A DNA stretch of 64,000 bases from assembly GCA_021733665.1 (NCBI GenBank), contig JAHREI010000003.1:426307-490306 (forward strand), in the 5' to 3' direction. How positions within the stretch are numbered: the first letter of the stretch is position 1; each line of letters opens with the position of its first letter. The notes below the pieces were generated by a model that was not told where the DNA came from, did not search any database, and was given only the letters and a program-made list of their open reading frames with translations. This DNA comes from Bacillus subtilis (GTDB lineage Bacteria > Pseudomonadota > Alphaproteobacteria > Rhizobiales > Rhizobiaceae). Shown in pieces: positions 34,175 through 43,091 of this stretch. The translations under genes and the position numbers were made by a program.

Positions 34175-35536
34175 TCAGGCAAAATGGATACGGATATCAG
34201 GTGCAGACGGCACATCCTGGATTTTGCGGAAAAGCGTATCGGCATTCATGTTCAACACAGGCTCAGCAAGACGCTTAAATTTAGCGGCTAAAGCCGTGGA
34301 CGAAGGAAATGTGTCAGGCTCACCGGAAGGATCAGCAATATGACGGCTATAGACTTCGCCATTACTGACAACTTCGATTGTCGCGCCAAAGGGATGGCGC
34401 AAGCCTTCCAAGTCACTATCGCGGACAACATGGACACGATCAGAAAGCATATCGACCTCAGGCTTTCCCAGAAGATCATAATCGTCCCAGCCAAACTCTC
34501 CGCGCAAAAGAGCAACAGCTGCTGCAAAAGGCATCGAAAACTGCCCCTCAACAATACTGCGTGCGCGACGTTTCTGCTCAAGCGGCGCACCAACGAGCGT
34601 TATACCGTTTTTATGTAATCCTATCGTGATGCGCTCAATATCGTTGGTTTGCCATGCATGTTCGCGATGCAATGCAAGCAATCCGTCAACCGCCGCATGA
34701 GTATAACGGCAGGCGGGATAAGGTTTTACACCAATCTTCATGGTTTCCCATACAGATCCCAATCCCGCAACCGCACGCGAGGGGGCTGGCGCATCGCTAT
34801 AACCGGCAAGAAAGCCATGTGTACCTTCAATGGCATCAATGGCACCGACAAATTCTTCAGAAGCAAGCGTTGCTGCCATCAAACCTTTCATGGCTGCTTC
34901 GCCTACCTGATAGCGTTTATTCCACGCACCATTGGCCAGAAACTGCAGAGAACCGGAGGCCTGACTGGCCGCAATTCCAAAAGCACTGATCATAGCTTGC
35001 CCATCCAAACCGAACAGCCGGCCTGCTGCTGCGGCGGCACCGAATGTACCTGCCGTTGCGGTAGGATGAAAACCGCGGGCATAATGTGCAGTAGGATCAA
35101 GTGCCATGCCCAGCCTGCAGCACACTTCAAAACCAGTCACTATTGCGGCCAGCAACTCATCTCCTGATGCGCCGATCATTTCCGCAGCAGCCAAAGCAGC
35201 CGGCACAACCGGTGCGCTCGGATGCAAAGAACTGTCTGCATGCGTATCATCGAAATCAAGTGAATGTCCCAGAGCACCATTTAACAATGCGGCAGCAGCT
35301 GGCGGATAACGACGGTTGAGACCAAATACGGTGCAGATCCCTTCGCCATCCATTCCCATTTTCGCCAACATCGATAAAATAGCGGGAGTTGAATCTGCCT
35401 CATGTGCAGCGCGGATCGCTGAGCCAATCAGATCGGTGACCAGTGCTAATGCACGTTCTTTTACATCTTCCGGTATCTGCGCAGTAGGCGTATTTACAGA
35501 AAAATCCGCTAAAATTTGTGTAACAGATAATGTCAT
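34175..35536 (-). CDS. MmgE/PrpD family protein
   Basis: The 453-residue protein matches the 2-methylcitrate dehydratase / cis-aconitate decarboxylase superfamily. It has the helical N-terminal domain with LNGALGHSLDFDDTHADSSLHPSAPVVPAALAAAE (key parts GHSLDFDDTH and LHPSAPVVPA), GFHPTATAGTFGAAAAAGRLFG (key part GFHPTATAGTFG), and the small lid domain with YPACRYTHAAVDGL. The His/Asp-rich active-site blocks are intact. Family members dehydrate 2-methylcitrate, decarboxylate cis-aconitate to itaconate, or isomerise related acids. The CoA-type neighbours favour a branched C5-C6 dicarboxylate or tricarboxylate. It overlaps the lyase stop by 1 base. Confidence 0.85.
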   Translation of the reverse strand: MTLSVTQILADFSVNTPTAQIPEDVKERALALVTDLIGSAIRAAHEADSTPAILSMLAKMGMDGEGICTVFGLNRRYPPAAAALLNGALGHSLDFDDTHADSSLHPSAPVVPAALAAAEMIGASGDELLAAIVTGFEVCCRLGMALDPTAHYARGFHPTATAGTFGAAAAAGRLFGLDGQAMISAFGIAASQASGSLQFLANGAWNKRYQVGEAAMKGLMAATLASEEFVGAIDAIEGTHGFLAGYSDAPAPSRAVAGLGSVWETMKIGVKPYPACRYTHAAVDGLLALHREHAWQTNDIERITIGLHKNGITLVGAPLEQKRRARSIVEGQFSMPFAAAVALLRGEFGWDDYDLLGKPEVDMLSDRVHVVRDSDLEGLRHPFGATIEVVSNGEVYSRHIADPSGEPDTFPSSTALAAKFKRLAEPVLNMNADTLFRKIQDVPSAPDIRIHFA

Positions 35537-36363
35537 CAGTTTTTAATCCCGAAGTCTTTTCCAGCACGCAGTGCGATCTGTTGTGCCCGCATAATCACCG
35601 GAGCATCCACCATATGTCCGTCAATTCGAAGAGCGGCAGCGCCGTTTGTAGCAGCCTGTAAAACACGCTGCGCCCAAGCACATTCCTCCTGCGAAGGCAT
35701 GAAACCATGTCTCGCAATTGCAATTTGCATCGGATGAATAAGTAGTTTTCCGCCAAAACCCAGCTCTGTCGCATGAGCACAGTCAGAGAGCAAAACAGCT
35801 TCATCTTGGATAGATGTAGTTACCCCGTCTATGGGCGAAGGCAGATCTGCCAATCGTGAGGCCAGCACTATTTCACTACGCGCTGCCAGCAAAGATTGTT
35901 GCGTATGCGCCATCATCAAATCGGCAGCATAATCAATAGAGCCAAAGGCCAACCGGGCTGAAACAGCGGCAACTTCACGAACATTAGCAAGCCCTGTTGC
36001 ACTTTCAATCAGGGCAATAACGGCATGGCCGCTTCGTTCAGCAACCCGTATTACGTCTTCAGCTTTTTCAGATTTCGGCAAAACGACAGCTGCAATAGCT
36101 AAGCGTGCAGCGAGAGCCAAATCATCCTCATGCCATGGCGTCCCCACAGCATTGATCCGTATTGCAAGCGGCACCTCTGAGGGGAGCTCTGCCAATCTTA
36201 CAATCAAATCATTGCGGGCTGTCACTTTATTCTCGGGCGCAACAGCATCTTCAAGATCAATAAACACCGCATCAGGTCCGGCATTAATGGCCTTGATGAA
36301 ACGCTCAGGCCGGTCTGCCGGAACAAAAAGCGGTAAAGATAAGTTATCTGCTGGTTTACGCAT
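35536..36363 (-). CDS. CitE-like CoA-ester lyase (HpcH/HpaI family)
   Basis: The 275-residue TIM-barrel protein has RPERFIKAI, the Mg-binding FIDLEDAVAPENK (Glu and Asp), ALIESATGLANV and LAFGSIDYAADL. This is the pattern of stand-alone CitE-like enzymes such as citramalyl-CoA, malyl-CoA and beta-methylmalyl-CoA lyases. It should cleave a 3-hydroxy-dicarboxylyl-CoA to acetyl- or propionyl-CoA plus pyruvate or glyoxylate. It is the first gene of the minus-strand arm and diverges from the CoA-transferase gene. Confidence 0.86.
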   Translation of the reverse strand: MRKPADNLSLPLFVPADRPERFIKAINAGPDAVFIDLEDAVAPENKVTARNDLIVRLAELPSEVPLAIRINAVGTPWHEDDLALAARLAIAAVVLPKSEKAEDVIRVAERSGHAVIALIESATGLANVREVAAVSARLAFGSIDYAADLMMAHTQQSLLAARSEIVLASRLADLPSPIDGVTTSIQDEAVLLSDCAHATELGFGGKLLIHPMQIAIARHGFMPSQEECAWAQRVLQAATNGAAALRIDGHMVDAPVIMRAQQIALRAGKDFGIKN

Positions 36364-36410
36364 AAAATGTGACCCGATCTGTTCTCAGGTCAGCATGGGG
36401 CAGCCACAAC

Positions 36411-36425
36411 TATATTGGAAATATA
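36411..36425. promoter_or_regulatory. Palindrome TATATT-GGA-AATATA, candidate LysR box
   Basis: A perfect 6-3-6 dyad that fits the LysR T-N11-A core (T36411, A36423). It lies 47 bases from the CitE-like start, in the 286-base divergent region of the catabolic island, which encodes its own LysR regulator at 38634. The remaining region up to the CoA-transferase start holds no supported gene. Confidence 0.45.
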
Positions 36426-36649
36426 TTTTTGATCAGCCTTGTATAGAAAAATATGATGGCAAACCGCCACTGATGGCGTCGTCGTTGGTGACCGCTGCAA
36501 AATCTCCGCTATAACATTCTTATATATCGGATGGAGGAAGCTGTTATTTGAAGTGATAGCTTATTTCGCCAATTCTAGCACAACCGGTAGTGCTGTATCG
36601 ACGCTTCGGCCAAACCATCTATATGCTAAATAAAGCCAAGGTGCGCTCT

Positions 36650-37813
36650 ATGACATCCAATGATTTGGCCGTTGCTCCGGCCAAGGACTTAGCAGATCTT
36701 CTCGTTGTCTCCGTAGAGCAGGCAGTTGCTGCTCCTTATGTTTCCTCTCGTTTGGCAGAGGCTGGTGCCAGAGTCATCAAAGTAGAAAGACCCGAGGGGG
36801 ATTTTGCGCGCGGCTATGACAATCTTGTCCATGGCGAGAGCGCCTATTTTGTCTGGCTCAACCGCGGCAAAGAATCGCTGTGTCTGGATTTGCGGCAAGA
36901 AGAGGCACGCAATACGCTTGCCAAAATCATCACACAGGCCGATATTTTCATCCAAAATCTGGCTCCCGGTGCAATTGAGCGACTTGGCTTTGCTCCGGAT
37001 AAGCTACGGGAACAAAACCCCCGTTTAATCACACTTTCGATTTCCGGTTATGGTGATGAAGGCCCGCTCCGCCATCTGAAAGCCTATGACCTGCTCGTTC
37101 AGGCAGAAAGCGGCCTGTCCTCAATTACAGGCACCCCCCATGGCATGACGCGGGTCGGTGTTTCTGTATGCGATATAGCTGCCGGAATGACCGCTTATCA
37201 GGCTATTCTTCAGGCGTTAATCGCACGGGAAAAAACCGGTCAAGGCAGGCATTTATCTGTGTCTTTGTTTCATGCTCTGACCGATTGGATGAATGTCCCT
37301 TATCTCCAGTATGTTTATGGTGGTAAAACGCTTGAACGCAACGGCCTGACCCATCCAACAATTGCTCCCTATGGTGCCTATGCAGGCAGCGATGGCAAAG
37401 AAGTGCTGTTCTCGATTCAAAACGAACGGGAATGGCAACAATTTTGCATTCAACTTCTGGAACAACCGGAACTCGCACATGATCTGCGCTTTTCCAGTAA
37501 CTCCCTGCGCGTTGAACACCGCCAGCAGCTCAATGACATCATTAATACTGTCTTCAAAACCTTGTCACGGGATGAACTGGCCAAACGCCTGCAGGAAGCG
37601 AATATAGCCTTTGGTCGCGTGTCCTCTATGGAAGACCTCTCAGAGCACCCGCAGAACCGTTATATTGAAGTCGACACACCAAGCGGGCCTGTAACAATGC
37701 TTGCCACAGGCATTCTTACCAATGGCAAAGCGATACAACCAGGGCCTGTACCAGCACTCGGACAACATACAGAAGCACTGTTAGCAGAATTCAAAACAAC
37801 TCAGACTGTCTGA
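36650..37813 (+). CDS. Family III CoA-transferase (CaiB/BaiF)
   Basis: The protein has 387 residues from the ATG at 36650, with AAGG 8 bases upstream. Upstream in-frame starts at 36590 (GTG) and 36623 lack ribosome sites. The CaiB core is EQAVAAPYVSSRLAEAGARVIKVERPEGDF (key parts EQAVAAPY and ARVIKVERPEGDF), WLNRGKESLCLDL and the predicted catalytic Asp in AYDLLVQAESG. TRVGVSVCDIAAGMTA is the usual second block. It should activate a carboxylic acid with CoA, commonly from succinyl-CoA, without ATP. It is first in the plus-strand arm and likely the entry step of the pathway. Confidence 0.88.
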   Translation: MTSNDLAVAPAKDLADLLVVSVEQAVAAPYVSSRLAEAGARVIKVERPEGDFARGYDNLVHGESAYFVWLNRGKESLCLDLRQEEARNTLAKIITQADIFIQNLAPGAIERLGFAPDKLREQNPRLITLSISGYGDEGPLRHLKAYDLLVQAESGLSSITGTPHGMTRVGVSVCDIAAGMTAYQAILQALIAREKTGQGRHLSVSLFHALTDWMNVPYLQYVYGGKTLERNGLTHPTIAPYGAYAGSDGKEVLFSIQNEREWQQFCIQLLEQPELAHDLRFSSNSLRVEHRQQLNDIINTVFKTLSRDELAKRLQEANIAFGRVSSMEDLSEHPQNRYIEVDTPSGPVTMLATGILTNGKAIQPGPVPALGQHTEALLAEFKTTQTV

Positions 37814-37828
37814 GTGAAGGAATAAGCG

Positions 37829-38557
37829 ATGCATCAGGAACGTCCGCATAAATATTCATCTTTATCCCGTGCACGGGCAGTGAAAGCTGATACGTTCAAT
37901 ATTATTTCCAATGCTTTGCATAAAGCCGGAGCTCATAATATTATTGATTTTGGCTGCGGGCATGGTGAAATGGCAGCAAAACTGGCTGCAAGCGGATTTC
38001 AGGTGACGGGGATTGACCCCTCTGAGGAAGCGCTCGACAAAGCACGACAGATTAATCCTCAGGCACATTACTTAACCGGAACGGCTGAAGCACCGCCCGT
38101 GCCATTGGCAAGTTTTGATGCCGCTTACTTTCTAAATTCACTTCATCATGTACCGCCCGCACTTATGCAAAAAGCGGTCTTATCTGCGATTGATACAGTC
38201 CATGAGAACGGGATTGTACTGGTCATCGAACCGATGGCCGCAGGTAGCTTTTTCCGTGCTATGCGCCCTGTAGAAGATGAAAGTGAAATCAGAGGCCTCG
38301 CTGTTCAGGTGATCGATAAGCTGATTGCGGGCGGTATCGTGCAACTGACCGATTTGCAACGCTGGGATCGGGAGAACAGTTTCAGCTCACTGGAAGATTT
38401 CACCAGTTATCTTCTGCGCGTAGATCCTCTTCGCGCTGATGCTGTCACTCAAAACAGTATTCAGCTCGCGAAAGCCTGGCGGGATAATGTTACAATCCGC
38501 GAAGGTCGTGCCTATCTTGCCCAGCCTTTAGTATGCTGGACCCTCACGCGCCGCTGA
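37829..38557 (+). CDS. Class I SAM-dependent methyltransferase
   Basis: The 242-residue protein has motif I IIDFGCGHGEMAAKLA, an acidic residue at the end of strand 2 (GIDPSEEAL) and motif IV FDAAYFLNSLHHV. This is the small-molecule (UbiE/Tam-like) Rossmann methyltransferase fold. It lies 15 bases after the CoA-transferase stop and before the LysR gene, so it probably belongs to the island. A carboxyl or hydroxyl methylation of a pathway intermediate, as trans-aconitate methyltransferase does for aconitate, is one idea. The acceptor is unknown. Confidence 0.8.
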   Translation: MHQERPHKYSSLSRARAVKADTFNIISNALHKAGAHNIIDFGCGHGEMAAKLAASGFQVTGIDPSEEALDKARQINPQAHYLTGTAEAPPVPLASFDAAYFLNSLHHVPPALMQKAVLSAIDTVHENGIVLVIEPMAAGSFFRAMRPVEDESEIRGLAVQVIDKLIAGGIVQLTDLQRWDRENSFSSLEDFTSYLLRVDPLRADAVTQNSIQLAKAWRDNVTIREGRAYLAQPLVCWTLTRR

Positions 38558-38633
38558 GCTTGTGGTTGCCTTACCGCATAACTATGCCTATGTTTTTATA
38601 ATATAGCGTATTGATACTCCATAAGGAAACGCG

Positions 38634-39581
38634 ATGGATATACGGCAACTGCGTTATTTCGTTGCTATTGCAGAACAAGGGTCATTTTCCCGTGCAGCTG
38701 CATTGCTGCACATTGCTCAGCCTGCGCTCTCCTTGCACGTGCGTAACATGGAGTTCGACCTCGGTACACCATTACTGTTTCGCAGTCCGAAAGGTGTTGT
38801 TCCCACAGAAGCCGGTGAAATACTACTCCGCAATGCGCGGATTATCATCGATCAGCTGGCCATCGCTGAAGAAGAAATTCGAGGCCATGATAATGATCCA
38901 AGCGGAGAAGTAAGATTAGGGTTGCCCGGTACTATCAGCCAAATTCTGGCTGTACCGCTGATCACTGCAGCCCGAATGCGGTTTCCTAAGATCAAATTAC
39001 GCATTGCAGAAGCAATGAGCGGCTTTGTGCTGGAATGGATGCTTGAAGCACGCATTGATCTGGCTGTCCTTTATCGCGAGGTCAGTGATCGTGGCATTGC
39101 CATGGTTCCTATTCTGGAAGAGGAACTGATTTTTTTCGGCCCTAAAAAACCCGCGACTGACATTCCGCTGCCTAAAGCCGGAGAAATACTCGATTACAAT
39201 CTGATTGCCCAGTTACCGCTGATCCTTCCGGGAGAAGCCCACGGTCTGCGCGATCTGTTAGAGCGGCAGGCAATAGCATCCGGTATTGAGCTCAACACAA
39301 TCATTGATGTCGATTCCTATTCAAACATCAAAGAGCTGGTCAGCTCCGGTTTTGGCTATTCCATTCTGCCCTTAAACGCCATAGCCCGCGAAGTCAGTGA
39401 CGGCACTCTTACAAGCTGGGCGATTGCGAAACCCTCTATTCAGCGCTCCATCTATCTGACGCATTCCATTGAGCGTCCGATGACCAATGCAGTGGCTGCA
39501 ATTGAAGGACTGGCGCGGGAAGTGCTGCGTGATCTTGCCAGAACCGGTCAATGGGCTGGCGCAACTATTATCCCTGAATAA
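38634..39581 (+). CDS. LysR-family transcriptional regulator (Nac/CbbR-like)
   Basis: The 315-residue protein has an N-terminal HTH MDIRQLRYFVAIAEQGSFSRAA (key part FVAIAEQGSFSRAA) and QPALSLHVRNME, followed by the linker helix and a periplasmic-binding-type effector domain (about 90-300). It is embedded in the catabolic island between the methyltransferase and importer genes and is its probable activator. The effector might be the imported acid or its CoA ester. Candidate binding dyads lie at 36411-36425 and 39590-39619. Confidence 0.9.
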   Translation: MDIRQLRYFVAIAEQGSFSRAAALLHIAQPALSLHVRNMEFDLGTPLLFRSPKGVVPTEAGEILLRNARIIIDQLAIAEEEIRGHDNDPSGEVRLGLPGTISQILAVPLITAARMRFPKIKLRIAEAMSGFVLEWMLEARIDLAVLYREVSDRGIAMVPILEEELIFFGPKKPATDIPLPKAGEILDYNLIAQLPLILPGEAHGLRDLLERQAIASGIELNTIIDVDSYSNIKELVSSGFGYSILPLNAIAREVSDGTLTSWAIAKPSIQRSIYLTHSIERPMTNAVAAIEGLAREVLRDLARTGQWAGATIIPE

Positions 39582-39589
39582 TCAAATGC

Positions 39590-39619
39590 ATAACATAGAT
39601 ACAACAATGTATCTGTTAT
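39590..39619. promoter_or_regulatory. Long inverted repeat upstream of the HAAT importer
   Basis: ATAACA, a 2-base bulge (TA) and GATACA (39590-39603) pair with TGTATC and TGTTAT (39608-39619) around an ACAA loop. It lies 8 bases after the LysR stop and about 150 bases before the binding-protein gene. It may be an operator for the importer or a terminator of the LysR gene; it is AT-rich and followed by no T-run, so an operator is slightly favoured. Confidence 0.4.
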
Positions 39620-39767
39620 AAGCTTTTCCAGCGCCATTCGCCGTTGCTAGAACGTTTTTATATGGCGGCAAGCAAATTAATCAATTTGAAACAGTCCCCT
39701 CTCCCCAGCACTATAGACCCGACCTTCGAATAATTTCATCTAAAGATCGGGGGCCTTGGGAGGAAAT

Positions 39768-41096
39768 ATGGGATCGTTACAACACTTCTTCGGTGTGCAG
39801 AGCAGAGCTGTATCCGCAGCGCTCACTCTGGTTGCCACAACCATGCTTTCAACGGCTGCCTATACGGCAGAAAAACCAAAAGAACTGGAAATAGGCATCA
39901 CCACCTATTCTTCAGGTTCCGCTTCAGTCTTCGGTGTTCCTGCACGTGAAGCCGCTGTCATGCTGGCTGAGCAGCTTAATGCGAAAGGCGGCATTGAAGG
40001 TGTTCCAGTCAAGTTACATTTTGTCGATGAAGGCACCGGACTGGAAACACTCATGACTGAATATCGCCGTCTGGCAGAAGATGTCGGCGTGGATGTGATG
40101 TTCGGCTCTATTTCATCCGGTGTTTGTAATAAAATCGCACCGCTTGCAGAGGACCTCGAAGTTCTTAACTTCATGTGGGACTGCGGCACACAGCGCATTT
40201 TTGAAGATGATAAATATCAGTATGTCTTCCGCACACAGGCCAATGCCACTCCGGAAGTACTGGCACCGCTTGCCTATCTGCTGAAGCATAATCCGGATTT
40301 TAAAACCATCGCTGTTGTTAATCAGGATTATGCGTGGGGACGTGACAGCTGGGAAATTTTCTCCAATGCACTGAAAACCCAACGCCCTGATGTTGAAGTC
40401 GTTGCTGAGCTGTTTCCGGCCTTTGGCGCAGCAGATTTTTCTGCTGAAGTCTCCCGTTTGCTGGCACTCAAACCGGATGTTATTCTGTCCACCTCATGGG
40501 GCGGTGATCTGGATACATTTGTACGTCAGGCCAAACAACGCGGTCTTTTCGATCAATCAAAATTTGTACTGGCGCTCGCGGAATCCTCACTTGAACGCCT
40601 CGGAGACGATCTGCCGGAAGGCGTTATCGTAGCCGCACGCGGTGATCATTATTTCCTGCATCCCGAAATGCTCGATAATGAAGCGTTCAAAAAATTCAAT
40701 GCTGATTTCAAAGCTAAAACCGGCTCATATCCGATCTACTCTGTTTACCACATGGTGCAGGCCTTTGCGGCTCTGGAAGCTGTTTATGCAAAAGCAATTG
40801 CCGCCAATAACGGTGAATGGCCGGATAAAGAACAAATTGCAGACGCTATGACAGGCCTTGAATATCAGGGCTTCGGACGTCCGCTTGTCATCCGGGAAGA
40901 CGGGCAAGCAGTGGAAGCACAGCTGGTTGGCACCACAATTAAAGCTGAAGGCTATCCTTTCAAAGTAATCGACAAAATGGAAATTTATGACGGCGCAGGC
41001 ATTACAGCGCCGGTTGGTGAAAACTCGATTGAGTGGATCAAAAAGTTTCCTGCCGATCAACTCAAGATCAGCGGCACCAGCTATAGCCACAAATAG
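39768..41096 (+). CDS. Periplasmic binding protein of branched-chain/HAAT type
   Basis: The protein has 442 residues from the ATG at 39768, with GGAGG 4 bases upstream; a TTG at 39756 is rejected. It has a signal peptide (VSAALTLVATTMLSTAAYTA). The mature Peripla_BP_6 fold begins EIGITTYSSGSASVFGVPAREAAVM (key parts ITTYSSGSASVFG). MFGSISSGVC and LSTSWGGDLDTFVRQAKQ are typical of substrate-binding receptors for amides, urea, aromatic or dicarboxylic acids. It differs from true Leu/Ile/Val receptors, so the ligand may be the substrate of the CoA pathway next door. Confidence 0.86.
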   Translation: MGSLQHFFGVQSRAVSAALTLVATTMLSTAAYTAEKPKELEIGITTYSSGSASVFGVPAREAAVMLAEQLNAKGGIEGVPVKLHFVDEGTGLETLMTEYRRLAEDVGVDVMFGSISSGVCNKIAPLAEDLEVLNFMWDCGTQRIFEDDKYQYVFRTQANATPEVLAPLAYLLKHNPDFKTIAVVNQDYAWGRDSWEIFSNALKTQRPDVEVVAELFPAFGAADFSAEVSRLLALKPDVILSTSWGGDLDTFVRQAKQRGLFDQSKFVLALAESSLERLGDDLPEGVIVAARGDHYFLHPEMLDNEAFKKFNADFKAKTGSYPIYSVYHMVQAFAALEAVYAKAIAANNGEWPDKEQIADAMTGLEYQGFGRPLVIREDGQAVEAQLVGTTIKAEGYPFKVIDKMEIYDGAGITAPVGENSIEWIKKFPADQLKISGTSYSHK

Positions 41097-41104
41097 GTCA
41101 TTAA

Positions 41105-41146
41105 GCGGCCTCCCACGCGATCTTCATCAGTTCGCCACGAGGCCGC
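41105..41146 (+). promoter_or_regulatory. Intra-operon hairpin between SBP and permease genes
   Basis: GCGGCCTC (41105-41112) and GAGGCCGC (41139-41146) form a perfect 8-bp stem with a 26-base loop, 8 bases after the binding-protein stop. It may raise the amount of binding protein over the permeases. Confidence 0.55.
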
Positions 41147-41199
41147 ACACCTGATTTTACCGCGGTTCAGGCCGGATATATGTAAGCAGGAACAAATCT

Positions 41200-42105
41200 A
41201 TGACTTTCAATTTTGCCGTTCTGGCATTGCTCGACGGCATTGCCTATGCGTCGTTGCTCTTTCTCGTCGCGGTCGGTTTGACACTGATCTTCGGCGTTCT
41301 AGGCATCCTCAATATTGCTCACGGAAGTCTCTATGCAATCGGTGCTTATGTTGCCGCAACCATGGGACAATGGCTTGTCAATAATGGCTATAATCCGTGG
41401 CTAACTTATCCGGCTTTGCTCGCGGCAGCGATCCTTACCGGCGTTGTTCTGGGCGGTGTGATTGAACGTTTTTTACTGCAGAAAATTTATAATAAAGAAC
41501 CGGTGCTGCAGCTGCTGGTGACGTTTGCAGTATTTATGATCCTGGAAAATCTACAGCGGATGATCTGGGGCGTGCAACCATATTATATGTCCACTCCCCT
41601 TACGCTTCTCGGGAATGTTTCGTTTCTCGGTATTAATTACACTGTCTATCAGGTCCTGTTTCTGCCGTTTGCCGCTATTCTGGTGCTGTTGTTTCTGCGG
41701 TATTTTCTGCGTCACACCAATACAGGATCACAAATTCTGGCTGTTACAGAAGATCGTGAAGCGGCAACAGCAATCGGCATCAATGCAACACGCGTTTATC
41801 TGATGACCTTCGTAATCGGGGCATGTTTTGCGGCGCTTGGCGGTGCATTAGCAACCCCCACTACCTCGTTGGTTACCGGCATGGGGGCCAATATGATCGT
41901 TCTGTCCTTTGCCGTAGCTGCCACAGCAGGGCTGGGTCAGATCGAAGGAGCCGCAATTTCTGCACTAATGATCGGAATTGCGCGTGCATTTGCAGTCCAT
42001 CTGAGCCCTGAGCTGGAAGTCATCACGCCTTATCTGATTATGGTTCTCGTCCTTCTGGTGAAGCCTAACGGTCTGTTTGGCAAAGAAACTGTGAGGAAAA
42101 TCTGA
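41200..42105 (+). CDS. HAAT ABC permease, LivH type
   Basis: The 301-residue inner-membrane protein has about eight hydrophobic segments. It shows the LivH signatures GLTLIFGVLGILNIAHGSLYAIGAY (key part FGVLGILNIAHG), AVTEDREAATAIGINATRVYLMTF (key part DREAATAIGIN) and the ending PNGLFGKE. It overlaps the LivM-type gene by 1 base. It pairs with that permease and the two ATPases to form a complete importer. Confidence 0.92.
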   Translation: MTFNFAVLALLDGIAYASLLFLVAVGLTLIFGVLGILNIAHGSLYAIGAYVAATMGQWLVNNGYNPWLTYPALLAAAILTGVVLGGVIERFLLQKIYNKEPVLQLLVTFAVFMILENLQRMIWGVQPYYMSTPLTLLGNVSFLGINYTVYQVLFLPFAAILVLLFLRYFLRHTNTGSQILAVTEDREAATAIGINATRVYLMTFVIGACFAALGGALATPTTSLVTGMGANMIVLSFAVAATAGLGQIEGAAISALMIGIARAFAVHLSPELEVITPYLIMVLVLLVKPNGLFGKETVRKI

Positions 42106-43091
42106 TGGATAAGCGTTTAATAGTCTTTGTTCTCGTTATTCTGGCACTGTGTCTGCTGCCCTTTACAATCGACAATTCAACGACTTTCATGGCCATGGTT
42201 ATGGCAAAAAGTCTGGCAGTGCTTGGCATTCTGGTTCTGTTGCGCGCCGATCAGGTTTCATTCGGCCATGCCATGTTCTTTGCAATCGGAGCCTATGCGG
42301 CATCTTTTTTATCCGCAAGTTTCCGCGGCATTGACCTATCACTACTGATTTTAGCCGCGATACTCGCATCATTACTGTCCGGCCTGATCATCGGTATTTT
42401 TGTTACGCGCTATCGCGGCATTTTCTTCGGAATGATCAATCTCGCATTTTCCATGGTTTTCTATTCGATATTGGAGAAGGCGTTTCACATCACGGGTGGT
42501 TCTGATGGTATGCGCATCCGTCGTCCGACTTTTCTCGGCATGGAATTCAAACGGGCAGAATTCGATCTCGTGATCTACTTTGTTATTCTGACGCTGGCTG
42601 CTTTATGTTGCTATCTGGTCTGGCGTTATCTGCGCTCACCACTCGGACAGGCATTGCGAGCTGTTAAAAGCAATGAAACCCGCCTTGAATATCTGGGATT
42701 ATCGGCAAAGTCAGTTCTTTTAACCGGCTATGTTCTCTCAGCTGTTCTATGCGGTCTGGGCGGTGTGCTGATGGGCATTGTTCAGGGACTTGCCTCTCCG
42801 GAACAGGCATTCTGGACACGATCTTCCGAGTTTGTTTTTATCGCAGTCCTGGGTGGTCCCGGCCATGTTGCCGGTGCTTTCAGCGGCGCGCTGATTTTTG
42901 AACTTATCCGTACCTCGGCAGCTTCGCTACTGACCGACAGCTGGCAGCTTATCCTCGGTATCACCCTGATTATAATCATACTTTGGGCACCAGGCGGGCT
43001 TGTTGAGCTATGGAGCCGCGTTGTCATCCGCAAACGCCGCAAATCCGAAAATCGCGATGTAAACACTCCATTTTCAGAGGCGAACCAATGA
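42105..43091 (+). CDS. HAAT ABC permease, LivM type
   Basis: The 328-residue permease has about nine hydrophobic segments and LivM-type features: LRADQVSFGHAMFFAIGAY, FVTRYRGIFFGMINLAFSM (key part RYRGIFFGMI), the coupling helix RAVKSNETRLEYLGLSAK and VLGGPGHVAGAFSGA. The C-terminal tail is basic. The stop overlaps the next ATG (ATGA). It is the second channel subunit. Confidence 0.92.
   Translation: MDKRLIVFVLVILALCLLPFTIDNSTTFMAMVMAKSLAVLGILVLLRADQVSFGHAMFFAIGAYAASFLSASFRGIDLSLLILAAILASLLSGLIIGIFVTRYRGIFFGMINLAFSMVFYSILEKAFHITGGSDGMRIRRPTFLGMEFKRAEFDLVIYFVILTLAALCCYLVWRYLRSPLGQALRAVKSNETRLEYLGLSAKSVLLTGYVLSAVLCGLGGVLMGIVQGLASPEQAFWTRSSEFVFIAVLGGPGHVAGAFSGALIFELIRTSAASLLTDSWQLILGITLIIIILWAPGGLVELWSRVVIRKRRKSENRDVNTPFSEANQ

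Noticed and set aside
36590..36649. Upstream start for the CoA-transferase
   Set aside because: No ribosome site, and the additional residues are not part of the CaiB fold; the ATG at 36650 has AAGG at proper spacing.
43010..43087. Longer N-terminus for the LivG-type ATPase
   Set aside because: It would overlap the LivM-type gene by 82 bases and gives a basic extension without homology; the ATG at 43088 has a ribosome site and forms an ATGA junction.
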